A DNA stretch of 7,153 nt from a bacterium (GTDB lineage: Bacteria; Auribacterota; Auribacteria; Auribacterales; Auribacteraceae), in contig JAGGZS010000279.1 in the NCBI GenBank assembly GCA_021161885.1, positions 1 to 7,153 of the forward strand, in the 5' to 3' direction. The first letter of the stretch is position 1. Each line of letters opens with the position of its first letter. The notes beneath the pieces were generated by a model. The model did not search any database. It was not told where the DNA came from and worked only from the letters and a program-made list of their open reading frames with translations. Of this stretch, positions 5,335 through 7,153 are shown piece by piece. A program made the translations under genes and the position numbers.

Positions 5335-6066
5335 CTATCTTTTGGAATATATTGGTTCCATGGTTGCTATATTCAGTAAATTGTGGTTCATAGAGGGCAT
5401 TATATAGTAATCATTCATGGTTTGGCTTACATCCGAGCAGACCATTTGAGCGAAGTATCTTATAGAACTCATCATTATTGTCCAGTCATATAAAGGATGG
5501 GAAAAACGCAGGTTTTCAAAGTAATATGTTTTAGCAAGATTTTCCACAGACCTTAGCTTGCCGTCGTAGACTTCATTCAGCGCCCATAAAACAATTCCTG
5601 AATAAGTACTTATCATCTCTGTGTTTATGCCTATAACACATGGCTCGTATGGAGAATAAGCGGTTATTGAAGTGAAAATTACCGCATCAACATTGTATCT
5701 TTTTCCTATATCGTATAAATGAAGCGCGTAAAATGTGCCTTTTTCGCGTATATTGAAAGTTGAAATTTCTTCTTCAATATCTGAAGGCACAGGTATTATT
5801 TCAAATTTGTTAAGTTTGGCTAATTCGTTGATAAATATTGGTTTTAAGGTTTTTGAAACATCCCTGTTGGAAGTCTCATTTTTTATTGGAGCCAGCATAA
5901 CGCGTTTAACGGCAAAATAATCGTAGTCGGGATGAATAAAATAATTTGTAGCTACAAATAAATCACTGTTTGTGGTGTATAACGCCTTAGTGGTATTGTT
6001 AATAACACTGCACCCTGCTGATAATGACAACAGCCCTGTACAAATAAGAATTAATATATTACGCAT
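5335..6066 (-). CDS. putative outer-membrane lipoprotein, CsgG/GNA1162-like, function unknown
   Basis: Protein of 243 aa with a type II signal peptide: hydrophobic residues 4-15, then L-S-A-G-C19, with Ser at +2, which in Lol sorting would favour the outer membrane. The segment VKRVMLAPIKNET (53-65), followed by a helix (about 70-86) and FEIIPV (88-93), resembles the strand-helix-strand opening of CsgG, GNA1162 and related periplasmic lipoproteins. Next come VDAVIFTSITAYSPYEPCVIGI (126-147, split by the conserved PYEP) and SGIVLWALNEVYDG (156-169), a pattern I associate with lipoproteins of planctomycetes and similar phyla. The C-terminal part has SIRYFAQMVCSDV (201-213). There is no catalytic motif, so an assembly or envelope role is inferred only. 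GGAG at 6075-6078 lies 8 nt before the ATG. No good promoter was recognised in 6067-6279, and there is no clear terminator at the convergent end. Confidence 0.7.
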   Translation of the reverse strand: MRNILILICTGLLSLSAGCSVINNTTKALYTTNSDLFVATNYFIHPDYDYFAVKRVMLAPIKNETSNRDVSKTLKPIFINELAKLNKFEIIPVPSDIEEEISTFNIREKGTFYALHLYDIGKRYNVDAVIFTSITAYSPYEPCVIGINTEMISTYSGIVLWALNEVYDGKLRSVENLAKTYYFENLRFSHPLYDWTIMMSSIRYFAQMVCSDVSQTMNDYYIMPSMNHNLLNIATMEPIYSKR

Positions 6067-6234
6067 TTACAATTCTCCAGATTATACTGTCAATATAAAA
6101 TACAGATAAAAAATATAAGCAATTTATATTCCAGACTTATCTTAAAATAAACATAGTGGTTTTTTGGTAAAAAGAGATGCGATATATAAGATGTTTATGC
6201 CTAAAGAAAAAAATTATTATGAGTTAAATTACTG

Positions 6235-6272
6235 TTTTACAAAAAAAAATCCTTTTTTATAAAGATGTAAAA
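6235..6272 (-). terminator. weak AT-only hairpin after cheX, possible terminator
   Basis: On the - strand TTTTACA (6272-6266) can pair with TGTAAAA (6241-6235). Nested inside, A6 (6258-6253) pairs with T6 (6249-6244) around a GGA loop, followed by more T. The position, 8 nt past the cheX stop, suits a terminator, but the stem has almost no G-C pairs, so it is only a possibility. Confidence 0.25.
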
Positions 6273-6279
6273 TTTATAT

Positions 6280-6744
6280 TTAAGACATTTTTAAGCCGAC
6301 TTCTACAAAAAAGTCGCCGTCCTTAGTAGAAAATGGTATAACAACACAAGGGATATTTTTAGGAAATTGAGTAAAATGGTCTTTACCGATACAAACAACA
6401 GGAAGAGCTATTTTAAACCCAAATCCTTTTTGGGCTAATTCGCCTTTTGCGCCTCCGGCAATCATATTAGCGATTTCGCCAACCGCGTCTTTAACGTCGT
6501 CGGTTATTTCAGAGACGTTAATTCCGAGCATATTCGCTACCATTTTACAGGCGACATTCTCAGGAAAAGAAATTGTTACCGAACCTATTGCTTCGCCGGC
6601 TACTCCGATAGTGCCTGATATATCGCAAGGGATTTTTGCGCCTTGCCTTAGATATGGTTTTCCTCTTTTGGGTTCTAACCCTGCCATTGTTGATAAGGCA
6701 TTTACGGTTGATGTAATAAAAGGGTTAATATATTCAACGTTCAT
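6280..6744 (-). CDS. cheX: CheX-type chemotaxis phosphatase
   Basis: CheX-family phosphatase of 154 aa, the usual length. The signature DAVGEIANMIAGG at 86-98 supplies the catalytic pair Glu90 and Asn93 (E-x-x-N), which position water to hydrolyse the aspartyl phosphate of a response regulator. The N-terminal region (NPFITSTVNALSTMAG, 7-22) and the central CDISGTIGVAGEAIGSV (40-56) match CheX/CheC-fold proteins. The ending FFVEVGLKM is typical. It acts in the cytoplasm and its natural substrate is CheY-P. cheY lies immediately upstream on the same strand, 20 nt away, and GGGAG at 6752-6756 precedes the ATG by 7 nt. CheX is distinguished from CheC by carrying one E-x-x-N motif rather than two. 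Confidence 0.93.
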   Translation of the reverse strand: MNVEYINPFITSTVNALSTMAGLEPKRGKPYLRQGAKIPCDISGTIGVAGEAIGSVTISFPENVACKMVANMLGINVSEITDDVKDAVGEIANMIAGGAKGELAQKGFGFKIALPVVCIGKDHFTQFPKNIPCVVIPFSTKDGDFFVEVGLKMS

Positions 6745-6764
6745 TTTTTTTCTCCCTGAATGTA

Positions 6765-7121
6765 TTATTTAATTACAGCTTCAATTTTGTTTTTTAAAAT
6801 TTCCGGAGTGAACGGTTTTACAACATAATTGTTTACTCCTGATTGAATTGCTTCAACGATATCTTCTTTAGCCGCTTCAGTGGTTGCCATAATTATTGGA
6901 ATATGCTTAAAGGTATTGCTTGCCCTAACAGATTTAACAAAAGTTAAACCATCCATTTCAGGCATATTCCAGTCTGTAATAATCAGTTCAATGCCATCTA
7001 ATTTTGATAACGCGTCAAGTCCGTGTTCCGCCTCAATTATATCGGTAAAACCTAACCTGTTAAGCGTATTTTTTATAATTCTGCGCATAGTAGAGGAGTC
7101 ATCTACAACAATAACTTTCAT
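6765..7121 (-). CDS. cheY: CheY-type single-domain response regulator
   Basis: Receiver domain of 118 aa with no output domain. All key residues are present: acidic pocket D7-D8 (VVDDSS), phospho-acceptor D50 (ITDWNMPEMDG), Thr80 (IIMATT), the aromatic switch Tyr99 and Lys102 in VVKPF. Met53-Pro54 after the phosphorylation site is typical of CheY. In chemotaxis, CheY-P binds FliM at the flagellar motor, but stand-alone CheY-like proteins also serve other pathways, and no che or fli gene besides cheX is visible. AAGGAG at 7133-7138 (complement) lies 11 nt before the ATG. The gene leads cheX as a two-gene unit; its promoter lies beyond the window edge. Confidence 0.95.
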   Translation of the reverse strand: MKVIVVDDSSTMRRIIKNTLNRLGFTDIIEAEHGLDALSKLDGIELIITDWNMPEMDGLTFVKSVRASNTFKHIPIIMATTEAAKEDIVEAIQSGVNNYVVKPFTPEILKNKIEAVIK

Positions 7122-7153
7122 GGGATATAATTCTCCTTAGTATTGTGTTATAT

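Noticed and set aside
6191..6262. 23-codon ORF on the + strand between the lipoprotein and cheX genes
   Set aside because: It has no well-placed Shine-Dalgarno, ends in a poly-A/T tract and shows no recognisable motif; such ORFs are expected by chance here.
6880..7140. 86-codon open frame on the + strand opposite cheY
   Set aside because: The - strand reading is an unmistakable receiver domain; the + frame shows no motif.

Overview
The window is AT-rich bacterial chromosome with seven full-length genes and one that appears to be complete at the right edge. The source looks like a low-GC Gram-negative (diderm) bacterium. The reasons are a PEP-CTERM surface/exported protein (a sorting signal tied to exosortase and known from outer-membrane bacteria), a lipoprotein with a Ser at +2 after its lipid-modified Cys, and a CheX/CheY pair. 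Omnitrophota, Elusimicrobiota, Lentisphaerota or a planctomycete relative would fit, but the sequence alone does not decide between them.

Layout. Positions 1-205 are a long leader with two possible sigma70-type promoters and a possible structured RNA ahead of the PEP-CTERM gene (206-943), which ends in a clear intrinsic terminator (973-1007). Next, on the + strand, come a DUF294-type nucleotidyltransferase-like protein (1110-2351), a compact exported subtilisin-family protease (2485-3327), a ParB/Spo0J-family DNA-binding protein (3468-4307, with its own good promoter at 3391-3419) and gpsA, glycerol-3-phosphate dehydrogenase (4315-5328), 7 nt after parB. gpsA converges, with a 6-nt gap, on a - strand block: a lipoprotein with a CsgG/GNA1162-like look (6066-5335), then further upstream the two-gene unit cheY (7121-6765) and cheX (6744-6280).

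How the genes work together. Only two linkages are firmly supported: parB-gpsA as a likely co-transcribed pair, and cheY-cheX as a signalling pair in which CheX would dephosphorylate CheY-P. The PEP-CTERM protein, DUF294 protein and protease look like single-gene units. The DUF294 and protease genes share one trait: their start codons are fixed by a close in-frame upstream stop, yet neither has a visible Shine-Dalgarno sequence, unlike most of their neighbours.

No tRNA, rRNA, CRISPR array, insertion sequence or phage gene was seen. No clearly new multi-gene system is evident. The points most worth a second look are the PEP-CTERM leader RNA, an in-frame partial duplication at the 5' end of parB, the stripped-down DUF294 protein and the family of the unnamed lipoprotein.
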